From CAYMAZ01 sp964526285 (GTDB lineage Bacteria > Bacteroidota > Bacteroidia > Bacteroidales > DTU049): a stretch of 64,000 bases of DNA. Location of the stretch: assembly GCA_964526285.1 (NCBI GenBank), contig CAZGIW010000006.1:12976-76975 (forward strand). Reading direction: 5' to 3'. The notes below the pieces were generated by a model. It ran no database searches. It was given only the letters and a program-made list of their open reading frames with translations, and was not told the origin of the DNA. This document shows, in pieces, positions 8,938 through 17,129 of the stretch. The position numbers were made by a program, and so were the translations under genes. Each line of letters starts with the position of its first letter. The stretch's first letter is position 1.

Positions 8938-9291
8938 ATGACAAACAATAATATTGTTAATGAATTCAGAGAATACCGGGAAAAAATGAACAACAAAATT
9001 CTTGGTGCTGATAATTTACCTATAAAAAGACTTTACAGTGTTGATGCGCTAACTTATAATGATGGTGCTCTGGATGCCAAAACAAAGGAAATGCTTGGAT
9101 TATGTGCTTCTTTGGTGCTCAGATGTGATGATTGTGTCAAATATCACCTTGAAAAATGTATGGAATTTGGTATCACTAAAGCACAAATATTTGATATCTT
9201 TGCGGTTGCTTCTGTTGTGGGAGGAACCATTACAATCCCTCATATGAGAAGAGGACTTGAATACTGGGAAGCCCTTGAAAATCTCAAATAA
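8938..9291 (+). CDS. Carboxymuconolactone decarboxylase/AhpD-like protein
   Basis: A 117-residue protein of the carboxymuconolactone decarboxylase/AhpD family. The helical core carries the redox motif CDDCVKYH, a CxxCxxxH as in AhpD alkylhydroperoxidase, in a context (LCASLVLRCDDCVKYHLEKC) typical of the group. The partner segment 'GITKAQIFDIFAVASVVGGTITIPH' completes the fold. It probably acts as a thiol-dependent peroxidase or reductase in the cytoplasm; the real substrate is unknown. It is followed after 5 bp by the DUF5686 outer-membrane gene, so the two may be co-transcribed, although their roles are not obviously linked. Confidence 0.9.
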   Translation: MTNNNIVNEFREYREKMNNKILGADNLPIKRLYSVDALTYNDGALDAKTKEMLGLCASLVLRCDDCVKYHLEKCMEFGITKAQIFDIFAVASVVGGTITIPHMRRGLEYWEALENLK

Positions 9292-9296
9292 ACCAA

Positions 9297-11744
9297 ATGA
9301 TTCGAATCAATGTGCTTCTGTTGTTTGTTTTTGCTGCAGGTAGTTCTCTGTTTGCACAAAACTTGCTGTTTTCAGGATATGTGATGGATGCAGAAACTCA
9401 TGAACCCATTGAGTTTGCCAATGTGGCAATTTTGGGAACAACTTCTGGGACAACAACCAATCAGAATGGATATTTTCAATTTTATGCTCAAAAACCTTCT
9501 TCTGATACAATTGTTTTTAGTGCCGTTGGATATGAGAGAAAAAAAATTCCAGCGAACATGTTTACCAAAGAAGGAATCACCATTAACTTATTACCCGCAA
9601 ATATCAATCTTCCTGAAGTAGTCATTGTGCCTGGTGAAAATCCGGCTGAAATTATTCTGAGAAAAGTAATTAGTGCTAAATCTGTCAATAATCAGGAAAA
9701 CACGGAGTACTACTCATGTCTTGTATACAACAAACTCAGATTTGACCTGAATAATTTTGATGAACAAATCAGTCAAAGAAGATTGTTGCGACCCTTTGCT
9801 TTTGTATTTGAAAATACTGATACATTTCCGGAGACCAACAAAACTTTTTTACCAGTGTTTATTACTGAATCTATTTCCAGTTATTATTACAGAAAATCAC
9901 CCCAAACAAGAAGAGAAATCATCAGAGCATCTAACATGTCGGGGCTGGAAAATGAAAGCGTTAGCCGCTTTTTGGGAGCGATGTATCAGCAAACATCTGT
10001 TTATGACAATTTTATTATGCTGTTTGAAAAAAACTTTGTCAGCCCCATTGCCAACAATGGACTTCTGTTCTATCGGTATTATCTAACCGACAGCATCATT
10101 TCTGATAATGAAAAATTTTTCAAAATTGATTTTGTGCCAAAGCGCAAACAGGAACTCACATTCACCGGGCATATGTGGATTCATGATCCATCCTTCGCAG
10201 TTCATTCTTTTCAAATGACTACAGCCCAGGATGCAAATATTAATTATGTGAACTATTTCTTTATGGCTGCTGAATATGAACCAGCAGAAAACACATGGGT
10301 AAAAAAAAGAGAATCTGTCATTGCCGATTTTAATATGCTGAGTGCAAACAGTTCAACCCCTGGATTTTTTGCACATAAAATCACGGTTTATCAAAATCAT
10401 TCTTTTGATCCGCCTCAGGATGATAAAATCTTTGCCCGTCAGGAATTTGTCATAAGAGAAGATGGCCATGCCTCACATTCTGATGATTTTTGGATACAAA
10501 ACAGACCCGAAATGCTCAGTAAACATGATCTCGCTGTTTATGAAATGATAGATTCTGTTACCAACACAAAAGCATTTCGCACCTGGTCAGATATTGTTCA
10601 GCTAATCACAACAGGGTATTATGTGGGAAAATATCTTGAATATGGGCCCTACATGTCGGTTGTTAGCTTCAATGCTGTTGAACAAACTCGATTCAGGTTT
10701 GGTATTCGAACAAGTAATAACTTCAGTACCCGGTTTATGCCAAATGCACACATTGCCTATGCAACAGGTGACGAAAAATTCAAATACGGTGCAGGAGGAA
10801 TACTTATGTTGAGCAAAATTCCACGCAGACTCATAAACTTTCAATATAAGTATGATTATGAACTTTTGGGAAAAAGCGAAAATGCATTCCGTGAAGACTT
10901 TTTGCCCGCAACATTGCTCACAAGAAATCCCAATAACAAACTGACAATGACCAGGCAATTCAGATTGCTCTATGAATATGAATGGTTCTCAGGCTTTTCA
11001 ACAAATCTTATTGGGGTACACAAAGAAATGTTTGCTCCATTAAATCAGGATTTTTTCTTTAAAAATAAAACAGCGATTATAAGTCAACCGAGTATAATAA
11101 CCAGTGAGGTTAGTGCTGAAATTCGGTATGCATATAAAGAACGTTTTGTGGGTGGTGAATTTGAAAGAATCAGTCTAGGGTCAAAGTATCCCATTCTTCG
11201 CGTGCGCACAACCATGGGATTTGGAGATTATGAGTATCAAAAACTTCATTTGAGTTTTTCTCATTGGTTTAATGTGCGTACTTTCGGTTGGTCTAAATAC
11301 ATCATTAATGCTGGCAAAACATGGGGCACACTGCCATATCCGCTTTTAAAAATGCACGAAGGAAACCAATCTTTTGTGTTTGACGAAATGGCATTCAATA
11401 TGATGAACTATTATGAATTTCTCAGCTCACAATGGGTCAGCATGTATTATACCCATCATTTCGACGGGTTCTTTTTTAACAGAATCCCTTTGCTTAGAAA
11501 ACTTAAGCTGAGAGAGGTGGTTTGGGGAAAAATCCTTGTGGGAAATCTGGATTCGGAAAACTACAATTACAATATATTGCCAGAAAATATGTTTGTTCTA
11601 AACGAACCCTATGTTGAGGCTGGTGTGGGCATTGAAAATATTCTTAAAGTTATGCGTCTTGATGCAGTATGGAGATTGAGCCATCTGAACAATCCCAACA
11701 TATCAAAATTTACTTTGCTCATTGGTTTTCAATTTTATCTGTAA
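9297..11744 (+). CDS. DUF5686 outer-membrane protein with carboxypeptidase-regulatory-like domain
   Basis: An 815-residue envelope protein. A signal peptide (MIRINVLLLFVFAAGSSLFAQ) is followed by a carboxypeptidase-D-regulatory-like beta-sandwich (about 25-110, 'FSGYVMDAETHEPIEFANVAI' to 'VGYERKKI'). A long region then matches the DUF5686 family, with many aromatic beta-strands and a terminal Phe-rich strand ending FQFYL, as expected for an outer-membrane barrel. DUF5686 proteins are widespread in Bacteroidota and have no firmly assigned role. It sits between an AhpD-like gene and lptB. The 13-bp gap to lptB suggests co-expression with lipopolysaccharide export, but that is inference. Confidence 0.87.
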   Translation: MIRINVLLLFVFAAGSSLFAQNLLFSGYVMDAETHEPIEFANVAILGTTSGTTTNQNGYFQFYAQKPSSDTIVFSAVGYERKKIPANMFTKEGITINLLPANINLPEVVIVPGENPAEIILRKVISAKSVNNQENTEYYSCLVYNKLRFDLNNFDEQISQRRLLRPFAFVFENTDTFPETNKTFLPVFITESISSYYYRKSPQTRREIIRASNMSGLENESVSRFLGAMYQQTSVYDNFIMLFEKNFVSPIANNGLLFYRYYLTDSIISDNEKFFKIDFVPKRKQELTFTGHMWIHDPSFAVHSFQMTTAQDANINYVNYFFMAAEYEPAENTWVKKRESVIADFNMLSANSSTPGFFAHKITVYQNHSFDPPQDDKIFARQEFVIREDGHASHSDDFWIQNRPEMLSKHDLAVYEMIDSVTNTKAFRTWSDIVQLITTGYYVGKYLEYGPYMSVVSFNAVEQTRFRFGIRTSNNFSTRFMPNAHIAYATGDEKFKYGAGGILMLSKIPRRLINFQYKYDYELLGKSENAFREDFLPATLLTRNPNNKLTMTRQFRLLYEYEWFSGFSTNLIGVHKEMFAPLNQDFFFKNKTAIISQPSIITSEVSAEIRYAYKERFVGGEFERISLGSKYPILRVRTTMGFGDYEYQKLHLSFSHWFNVRTFGWSKYIINAGKTWGTLPYPLLKMHEGNQSFVFDEMAFNMMNYYEFLSSQWVSMYYTHHFDGFFFNRIPLLRKLKLREVVWGKILVGNLDSENYNYNILPENMFVLNEPYVEAGVGIENILKVMRLDAVWRLSHLNNPNISKFTLLIGFQFYL

Positions 11745-11749
11745 TTTTG
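11742..11749 (+). promoter_or_regulatory. Possible promoter element TAATTTTG before lptB
   Basis: An exact TAnnTTTG match overlapping the stop codon of the DUF5686 gene, 8 bp before the lptB start. If used, the lptB message would be almost leaderless, so it may be chance. Confidence 0.3.
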
Positions 11750-11757
11750 TCCCAATT

Positions 11758-12483
11758 ATGAAACTAAGAACAGAGAACATAGTTAAAAAATATAAAGGGC
11801 GTACTGTAGTCAACCAGGTGAGTGTTGATGTGTCGAGAGGTGAAATTGTGGGACTTCTGGGACCCAATGGCGCTGGAAAAACAACGTCCTTTTATATTAT
11901 TGTAGGCCTGATTAAACCCAATGCCGGAAAAGTGTTTCTTGATGATAAAGAAATTACAGATACTCCAATGTATAAACGTGCCCAAATGGGAGTGGGTTAT
12001 CTTGCTCAGGAAGCGTCTGTTTTCCGACAACTCAGTGTTGAAGATAATATCAAAGCTGTTTTGGAATTTACAAAATACTCCAAAATTCAGCAACAGGAAA
12101 AACTGGAATCATTGCTTGATGAGTTTGGATTGCAGAAAATTCGCAAAAGTAAAGGCAATCAACTTTCAGGTGGAGAGAGAAGAAGAACAGAAATTGCCCG
12201 AAGTCTTGCTGTTGATCCAAAATTCATTTTACTTGACGAACCTTTTGCCGGCGTTGACCCAATTGCCGTTGAGGATATTCAACAAATTGTGATAACATTG
12301 AAAGAAAAAAATATTGGGGTGTTAATCACCGACCATAATGTTCATGAAACACTTACAATCACAGACAGAGCATATCTTCTTTTTGAAGGCTCTGTGCTAA
12401 AGTCAGGCTCGGCCGAAGATCTTGCATCCGACGAACATGTAAGAAGAGTGTATCTGGGACAAAACTTTGAACTGAGACGTTAA
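11758..12483 (+). CDS. lptB: LPS export ABC transporter ATP-binding protein LptB
   Basis: Cytoplasmic ATPase of the LptB2FGC lipopolysaccharide exporter, 241 aa. Walker A (GPNGAGKTT), Q-loop (GYLAQEASVF), ABC signature (LSGGERRR), Walker B and the following Glu (ILLDEPFAGVDP) and the H-loop (ITDHNV) are all intact. The residues after the signature and the FAGVDPIAV stretch are characteristic of LptB rather than amino-acid or branched-chain transporters. The frame opens at 11722, but the family start MKLRTENIVKKY lies at 11758 and avoids overlap with the DUF5686 gene. The membrane subunits lptF/lptG are not in the window. Confidence 0.93.
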   Translation: MKLRTENIVKKYKGRTVVNQVSVDVSRGEIVGLLGPNGAGKTTSFYIIVGLIKPNAGKVFLDDKEITDTPMYKRAQMGVGYLAQEASVFRQLSVEDNIKAVLEFTKYSKIQQQEKLESLLDEFGLQKIRKSKGNQLSGGERRRTEIARSLAVDPKFILLDEPFAGVDPIAVEDIQQIVITLKEKNIGVLITDHNVHETLTITDRAYLLFEGSVLKSGSAEDLASDEHVRRVYLGQNFELRR

Positions 12484-12526
12484 ATTTTATGTATTTTTAC
12501 AAATTGTTTGAAAAAGAACTGGTTTT

Positions 12527-13096
12527 TTGAAAGAGAAAATTGCTCAATTGTCTGATAACGAACTGATTACTTTGTACAAGCTGCACAAAGACCGAAACTT
12601 GGTTGGCGAACTGTACAAAAGGTATTCTGGTTTTTGCTTTGCTGTGAGCATGAAATATATGAAGGATGAAGACGATAGTCAGGATGCCGTGATGAGCGTA
12701 TTTGAAAAACTCTTTGATTACTTACTGAAACATAATATTGAAAACTTCAAATCATGGCTCTATTCTGTGGTTAAAAATCACTGCTTGCTTGAACTTCGCA
12801 ATTCAAAAAGACAAACAAGGCATCATGACGAAGGACAGGTTTCTGAAAATATTATGGAAAACAGAGCATTTGTGTATCAAGACACCGATGTTTTGCTGGA
12901 AGATACATTGCAGGAACTTGAAAAGGCAATTCCCCATCTTTCAAAAGAACAGAGAACATGCATCGAACTGTTCTATCTTCATGACAAAAGCTATCAGGAA
13001 GTATCAGAAATAACAGGTTATGACATGAAAAAAGTGAAAAGTTATATACAAAACGGGAAAAGAAATTTGAAAATAATGTTAGAATCAAATAAATAA
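12527..13096 (+). CDS. RNA polymerase sigma-70 factor, ECF-like
   Basis: A 189-residue sigma factor with region 2 (about 20-95, including DSQDAVMSVFEKL and FKSWLYSVVKNHCL) and region 4 (about 125-180, LSKEQRTCIELFYLHDKSYQEVSEITGY...VKSYIQNGKRNLK), which is the ECF layout. The start must be the TTG at 12527: an in-frame TGA lies at 12509 and the nearby ATG at 12489 is out of frame. The gene overlaps the next by one base (TAATG), so translation is probably coupled to that of the anti-sigma protein. Target promoters are unknown. Confidence 0.88.
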   Translation: MKEKIAQLSDNELITLYKLHKDRNLVGELYKRYSGFCFAVSMKYMKDEDDSQDAVMSVFEKLFDYLLKHNIENFKSWLYSVVKNHCLLELRNSKRQTRHHDEGQVSENIMENRAFVYQDTDVLLEDTLQELEKAIPHLSKEQRTCIELFYLHDKSYQEVSEITGYDMKKVKSYIQNGKRNLKIMLESNK

Positions 13097-14145
13097 TGAA
13101 CAAAAAAATCAGCCACATTTTTTCTTCCTCACATTGTCCTTCCGAAAAGGAATTACTGGATTATGTGAAAAACAGGCTTGATGCTTCAAAAAAACATCTG
13201 GTTGAAGCACATCTTGCCGATTGTGAAATGTGCAGTGATTATGTGGACGGATTATCGCTTTTGCCCGATGCCGACAAAATTCAGCAAATCACAATTGAGC
13301 TGAACAAAAAAATTGATGATGTAGCTGCAAAAAAGCCCAAAGCCCGTTTTTTTAATATGCGCAATGTAACTGCTGCCGCAGCCGTGCTGACCATACTTGT
13401 GGTGGTTACTTTTGTGCTCAATAATCAGTTTAAAAAAACGGAGCGCACAGAAACAGCACAATCAACAACTATTTTCGAAGAAGAAGTCGTTGAAGAAACT
13501 CTTGAAGGGGAAGATGAACTGGATGAAACAATTGTTAACCAGCAGGAAAAACCCATTTCAGCTACATATCCTGAGGAAACTGCCTTACAAACAGGAAATG
13601 AAAGAAAAGATGAGCAAACTCCACCAACAACGACATCGATAAAACCGAAAACCACAGGAGAAACACAGGTTCAGGATTCAGAAGATAACAATGGCAGAAA
13701 TGTGGGTTTTGATGAGGTTGATAAAGTTGATGATGCAGTTGCTGATGTAGTTGCTGATGCAGATTATTTTTCCACTGTTACTGAAGAGTCTGAACCGAAT
13801 TTGGAGAGGGAAGATAAACGTGAAGAAGCAAAAGGCGCTTCTACAAAAACAAGAACCACTGAATCCAAAAAAGCAGAAGTGGTTGAGGTAGAGAGCACAT
13901 CATCCTCTGTTGCTGAAGCCAATCAGGGTATTCAATTGTATAATGAACATGAATACAATGCTTCTTTGAAGTATTTTGAAGATGTGTTGCTAAAAAATCC
14001 GGGCGACCAGACAGCCCAATGGTATTATGCACTAAACCTCATTGCACTGAAGCGTTATGATGAAGCAAAAGTTGCACTTAACAGCATCATTCAATCAGGA
14101 GGCAAATACAAAAAACAGGCAGAAAAGGAATTGAAAAAGCTGTAG
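13096..14145 (+). CDS. Zinc-finger anti-sigma factor with C-terminal TPR
   Basis: A 349-residue membrane protein encoded directly behind the sigma factor. The N-terminal zinc-finger anti-sigma domain has HLADCEMC (HxxxCxxC) plus an upstream HCPSEKELLDYV. One transmembrane helix follows (about 95-115, AAAVLTILVVVTFVL). A long acidic, Thr/Glu-rich low-complexity periplasmic linker (about 120-270) leads to a tetratricopeptide repeat at the end (LYNEHEYNASLKYFEDVLLKNPGDQTAQWYYALNLIALKRYDEAK). It probably holds the partner sigma at the membrane. The TPR may sense a partner protein in the periplasm. The gene ends before a strong bidirectional terminator. Confidence 0.85.
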   Translation: MNKKISHIFSSSHCPSEKELLDYVKNRLDASKKHLVEAHLADCEMCSDYVDGLSLLPDADKIQQITIELNKKIDDVAAKKPKARFFNMRNVTAAAAVLTILVVVTFVLNNQFKKTERTETAQSTTIFEEEVVEETLEGEDELDETIVNQQEKPISATYPEETALQTGNERKDEQTPPTTTSIKPKTTGETQVQDSEDNNGRNVGFDEVDKVDDAVADVVADADYFSTVTEESEPNLEREDKREEAKGASTKTRTTESKKAEVVEVESTSSSVAEANQGIQLYNEHEYNASLKYFEDVLLKNPGDQTAQWYYALNLIALKRYDEAKVALNSIIQSGGKYKKQAEKELKKL

Positions 14146-14162
14146 GGATAAAGGTTTTATCA

Positions 14163-14197
14163 AAAAAAAGCCATTCAAAACTGAATGGCTTTTTTTT
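14163..14197. terminator. Bidirectional intrinsic terminator
   Basis: GCCATTC (14170-14176), a 6-nt loop and GAATGGC (14183-14189) flanked by an A-run on the left and a T-run on the right. It lies between the converging anti-sigma and threonine-dehydrogenase genes and can serve both. Confidence 0.9.
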
Positions 14198-14215
14198 CTC
14201 ACAATTTCAGAGTGA

Positions 14216-15178
14216 CTATATCAAACCCTTATCATGTTTAATCTGAATGTTTTTCAGCATATCATCTGTCATTGCTTCCAGATTATAATCAGGACTCCAT
14301 CCCCATTCTTCGCGGGCTGCTGTGTCGTCCACATCATTTGGCCATGAATCAGCAATTGCCTGACGGAAATCGGGTTCATAGTTCACCTCAAATTCAGGAA
14401 TGCGTTTTTTAATGGCTGCTGCAAGTTCGGCAACACTAAAGCTCATTGCTCCAACATTAAAATCACTGTGATGTTTCAGCTTTGAAAAATCGGCCTGCAT
14501 CAGGTCAATGGTTGATTTAATACAATCGGGCATATACATCATCGGAAGTCTTGTGTCTTCCTTCACAAAACAAGTATATTTTTTGTTTTTGATGGCTTCA
14601 TAATAAATTGCCACTGCATAGTCAGTTGTTCCGCCACCTGGCAAAGTTTCGTGGCTGATGATGCCGGGATAACGAAGTCCGCGCACATCAAGTCCGTAGC
14701 GTCGAACATAATAATCTCCAAGCAATTCGCCTGCAACTTTGGTCAGGCCATACATGGTGGTTGGTTTAAGTACAGTTTCCTGAGGAGCGCGATCCAAAGG
14801 AGTTCCGGGACCAAAAACAGCAATAGAGCTTGGCACAAGCACCTGTTTCATTTTCATTTCACGTGCAATTTCCAAAACATTGAGCAATCCGTTCATGTTT
14901 ACATCCCATGCAAGCATTGGGTCCTGTTCGCCTGTGGCGGAGAGAATGGCCGCCATATTGATGATGATATTTACATCATATTTTTTACAAACATTGTAAA
15001 GATCTTCACGGTTGACAGCATTGAAAAACTCAAAAGGACCTGTTTCCATCACTGCCTGTGATGGAGCTGTTTTGCGACCTGTTCCGATAACATTGTCATT
15101 TCCGTACATTTTGCGCAGTGTAAGAATCAACTCTGATCCAATTTGTCCCGCTGCACCTACAACAAGAATTTTTTCCAT
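14216..15178 (-). CDS. L-threonine 3-dehydrogenase, SDR/epimerase type
   Basis: NAD-dependent short-chain dehydrogenase of 320 aa, closest by motif to the UDP-galactose-4-epimerase-like L-threonine dehydrogenases. They oxidise threonine to 2-amino-3-ketobutyrate. The Rossmann motif is GAAGQIG (8-14), the active site has Ser in VPSSIAVFGPGTP and YxxxK in MYGLTK. The substrate-side segments 'RGLRYPGIIS' and 'LPGGGTTDYAVAIYY' are typical of this enzyme. It probably feeds threonine into glycine and acetyl-CoA with an aminoketobutyrate ligase located elsewhere. It is monocistronic between a terminator and its own promoter box. A generic sugar epimerase is the less likely alternative. Confidence 0.88.
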   Translation of the reverse strand: MEKILVVGAAGQIGSELILTLRKMYGNDNVIGTGRKTAPSQAVMETGPFEFFNAVNREDLYNVCKKYDVNIIINMAAILSATGEQDPMLAWDVNMNGLLNVLEIAREMKMKQVLVPSSIAVFGPGTPLDRAPQETVLKPTTMYGLTKVAGELLGDYYVRRYGLDVRGLRYPGIISHETLPGGGTTDYAVAIYYEAIKNKKYTCFVKEDTRLPMMYMPDCIKSTIDLMQADFSKLKHHSDFNVGAMSFSVAELAAAIKKRIPEFEVNYEPDFRQAIADSWPNDVDDTAAREEWGWSPDYNLEAMTDDMLKNIQIKHDKGLI

Positions 15179-15227
15179 AGTTTTTTATTTTTTTTAGGTA
15201 ATTGTTAATTTTTTTTGCAAACTTACT

Positions 15228-15235
15228 GTAAATTT
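15228..15235 (-). promoter_or_regulatory. Promoter element TAAGTTTG for threonine dehydrogenase
   Basis: Minus-strand TAAGTTTG, an exact TAnnTTTG match, 49 bp before the start codon. Confidence 0.55.
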
Positions 15236-15406
15236 TTAAAATTCTGAAAATAATAAGTCGCAAAAACCAATTATTAAATGGTCTGATTACAGAAAATTTT
15301 AAAGAAGACAATTAAACCACATTGCTGAACATTTACATTGTTATTGATACTTCTATGCAGAAATCCGTTTTATGTGTTTATCGGTGTAGGGTTGCGAGGC
15401 GCGTTT

Positions 15407-15555
15407 CGTTTTAGGTTTTACGTTGTTCGGTTTTTTTTCGTGAGGGGCTCATTCAGACCGGCTTCCATGGTTTACATAAAAAATATGGTGTTCACTATCC
15501 GAAATCCGTATGCTTAAATTTAGTTTCGTCACACGTAACCGTATAACCTAAAACG
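15407..15555. repeat. Inverted-repeat element related to the 5.1-kb island
   Basis: The arms CGTTTTAGGTTTTACG (15407-15422) and CGTATAACCTAAAACG (15540-15555) are inverted with one mismatch in 16. Inside, CGTTGTTCGG (15421-15430) is identical to the complement of 5169-5178, and CGTGAGGGGCTC (15439-15450) matches the complement of 5231-5242 at 11 of 12. A CCAT...ATGG dyad at 15466-15488 sits where the island has its CCATGC hairpin. Just outside the left arm, a TCGGTGTA...GCGAGGCGCGT stretch resembles TCGGTATA...GCGAAGCGCGT of the island. Block order differs, so the copies are rearranged or decayed. Confidence 0.6.
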
Positions 15556-15623
15556 CTATTGCAAAGTTGTGTAGTTACGTGTTATTAAAAAAACAAATGT
15601 ATTTGGAACTTGCAAAAAAATTG

Positions 15624-15631
15624 TATTTTTG
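15624..15631 (+). promoter_or_regulatory. Promoter element TATTTTTG with upstream TTTGG
   Basis: TATTTTTG matches TAnnTTTG. A TTTG at 15602-15605 is 18 bp upstream, the expected place for the -33 element. The start codon follows 25 bp downstream. Confidence 0.6.
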
Positions 15632-15656
15632 AAAGTTCAATCAATCAGAGGCTATA

Positions 15657-16841
15657 ATGGATTTGCTGCGACTTTGGAAAATGATAATTGTTGGAGTTTT
15701 ATTAGTGGCTTATTCAAACAATTCATGTTCGCAAAATCTGGTTGTAAACGGCAATTTTGATTTGTATTTTCGTTGTCCCCAATCATATAACCAATACAAT
15801 AACAATATAAAAGACCTAATTCCCGGATGGGGAACAGTGAACAAATCAACTCCTGATTTCTTTCACCGTTGCAGCCAAAACACTGATGTGGGTGTGCCTC
15901 AGAATTTTGCAGGGATTATTGAGCCTGTTGACGGAGACGGATATATGGGGATAATTCTCAGGGTTGATGAAGAAACATATCCATTTTCTTCTTCATATTC
16001 AGAACATATTACAGGCGTACTTGAAACACCTTTGGAAAGAGGAAAATCATATTGTTTTTCATTTTACTATGCACTTGCACAGAATTCTGGTATTGTAACC
16101 AATACAATTGGGATATACTTCTCTAAAGACAAACCGGTTTTTCAGGATTATGATGAACAATATGGTTTTCAACCTCAGTTGATATTACATAATGACTCGG
16201 TTTTGGGCAGCAGACCCGGATGGAATATATTGTCAGCAGTGTATGTGGCCTCAGGAGGTGAAAAGTTTTTTACAATCGGAAATTTTCAACCCTTATCACA
16301 AAGTACTGCAATGAAAAGAATGCCGGAGGTATACAACGATACGAGATTTTTTGCTTATTACTATATTGATGATGTTCGCATGTTTTTGGTTGAGGATGGG
16401 CCCTGTTTTGAAGAGGGAGCACTGGTTTTGTCAGCAGTCAGGATCCCCAATTACACAGACACTATTCAGGAGAATGATAACGATAAATTTAGAATAGGAA
16501 GTATTTATACACTGAAAAATCTGCATTTCGATTTTGAAAAAACAGAAATCCGCATTGAAGACAGGGGAGAGCTGGATGAGTTGATATTGTTTCTTAAGGA
16601 GAATTCAAACATACACATAAAGATCATTGGGCACACTGATGCTGTTGGTAATGATGCCTATAATCAACTGCTGTCAGAAAGCAGGGCAAAAGCTGTGATG
16701 GAATATTTATATGCAGAAGGCATCGCTTTGACGAGAATGGCATATATTGGAAAAGGAAGCAGCCAGCCCGTTTCGGACAATGAAACTGAACATGGAAGAC
16801 AACTCAACCGCAGAGTTGAAATTGAGTTTTTTGTGCCATAA
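15657..16841 (+). CDS. Secreted OmpA-domain protein with N-terminal beta-sandwich-like region
   Basis: A 394-residue envelope protein. After an N-terminal signal (MIIVGVLLVAYSNNSCSQ; the cut may also be a lipobox-like site) it begins NLVVNGNFD, a common start of carbohydrate-binding-like beta-sandwiches in Bacteroidota. That region runs to about residue 255. The last 115 residues form an OmpA peptidoglycan-binding domain (LHFDFEKTEIR, IIGHTDAVGND, NQLLSESRAKAV, GKGSSQPVSDN, GRQLNRRVEIEF). It should anchor to peptidoglycan while presenting the N-terminal domain in the periplasm or at the outer membrane. It is flanked on both sides by structured gene-free DNA and appears monocistronic. Confidence 0.87.
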   Translation: MDLLRLWKMIIVGVLLVAYSNNSCSQNLVVNGNFDLYFRCPQSYNQYNNNIKDLIPGWGTVNKSTPDFFHRCSQNTDVGVPQNFAGIIEPVDGDGYMGIILRVDEETYPFSSSYSEHITGVLETPLERGKSYCFSFYYALAQNSGIVTNTIGIYFSKDKPVFQDYDEQYGFQPQLILHNDSVLGSRPGWNILSAVYVASGGEKFFTIGNFQPLSQSTAMKRMPEVYNDTRFFAYYYIDDVRMFLVEDGPCFEEGALVLSAVRIPNYTDTIQENDNDKFRIGSIYTLKNLHFDFEKTEIRIEDRGELDELILFLKENSNIHIKIIGHTDAVGNDAYNQLLSESRAKAVMEYLYAEGIALTRMAYIGKGSSQPVSDNETEHGRQLNRRVEIEFFVP

Positions 16842-16865
16842 GAACATATTTAAAATGTTTCAATG

Positions 16866-16933
16866 TGTTGGGGCTTTGCACTCGCCCCTGCTGACCGTAA
16901 GCCGCTGAAAATCCGGCAATTAGACGGCCAACA
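16866..16933. repeat. Nested multi-stem dyad in intergenic DNA
   Basis: Within the 288-bp gap after the OmpA gene, TGTTGG (16866-16871) pairs with CCAACA (16928-16933). Enclosed are a GGC/GCC hairpin (extendable to GGGGC/GCCCC at the expense of the outer arm) and a second stem CCGT...ACGG containing GCCG...CGGC. The layout is cloverleaf-like but does not fit a tRNA. Downstream (16995-17023) lie repeated TTGGATT units. It may be a small RNA, a transcription terminator of the OmpA gene or a decayed repeat. Confidence 0.4.
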
Positions 16934-17129
16934 ATAAAGGTTTTAAGTTTGTTGTGCTATTTTGCAATACAGTTTCGTTAGTAACTTGTATAGGTTGGAT
17001 TATGTTGGATTGGACTTGGGATTAGTATAATTTCTCTTCGTTTTTAAGTCGGTTTGTTAATTAAAGAAACATTATTCCATTATGAAGATGTAGCATCTCT
17101 ATTTTAAACTAATTTTAAAACAGTGGATT

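Larger units (their letters stand above)
15179..15656. other. Gene-free gap holding a diverged structured repeat
   Basis: This 478-bp gap has no plausible coding frame. Its left end carries the threonine-dehydrogenase promoter and its right end the promoter of the OmpA-domain gene. Bases about 15361-15560 are GC-enriched and hold a repeat related to the hairpin island near 5.1 kb (annotated separately). Confidence 0.65.

Noticed and set aside
10602..10958. 118-codon minus-strand frame inside the DUF5686 gene
   Set aside because: No start signal, no homologous-looking motif, and it lies wholly within a well-supported gene.
16866..16933. tRNA or tmRNA fragment
   Set aside because: The arms do not have tRNA lengths, and there is no T-loop consensus (TTCGANN) or plausible anticodon loop.
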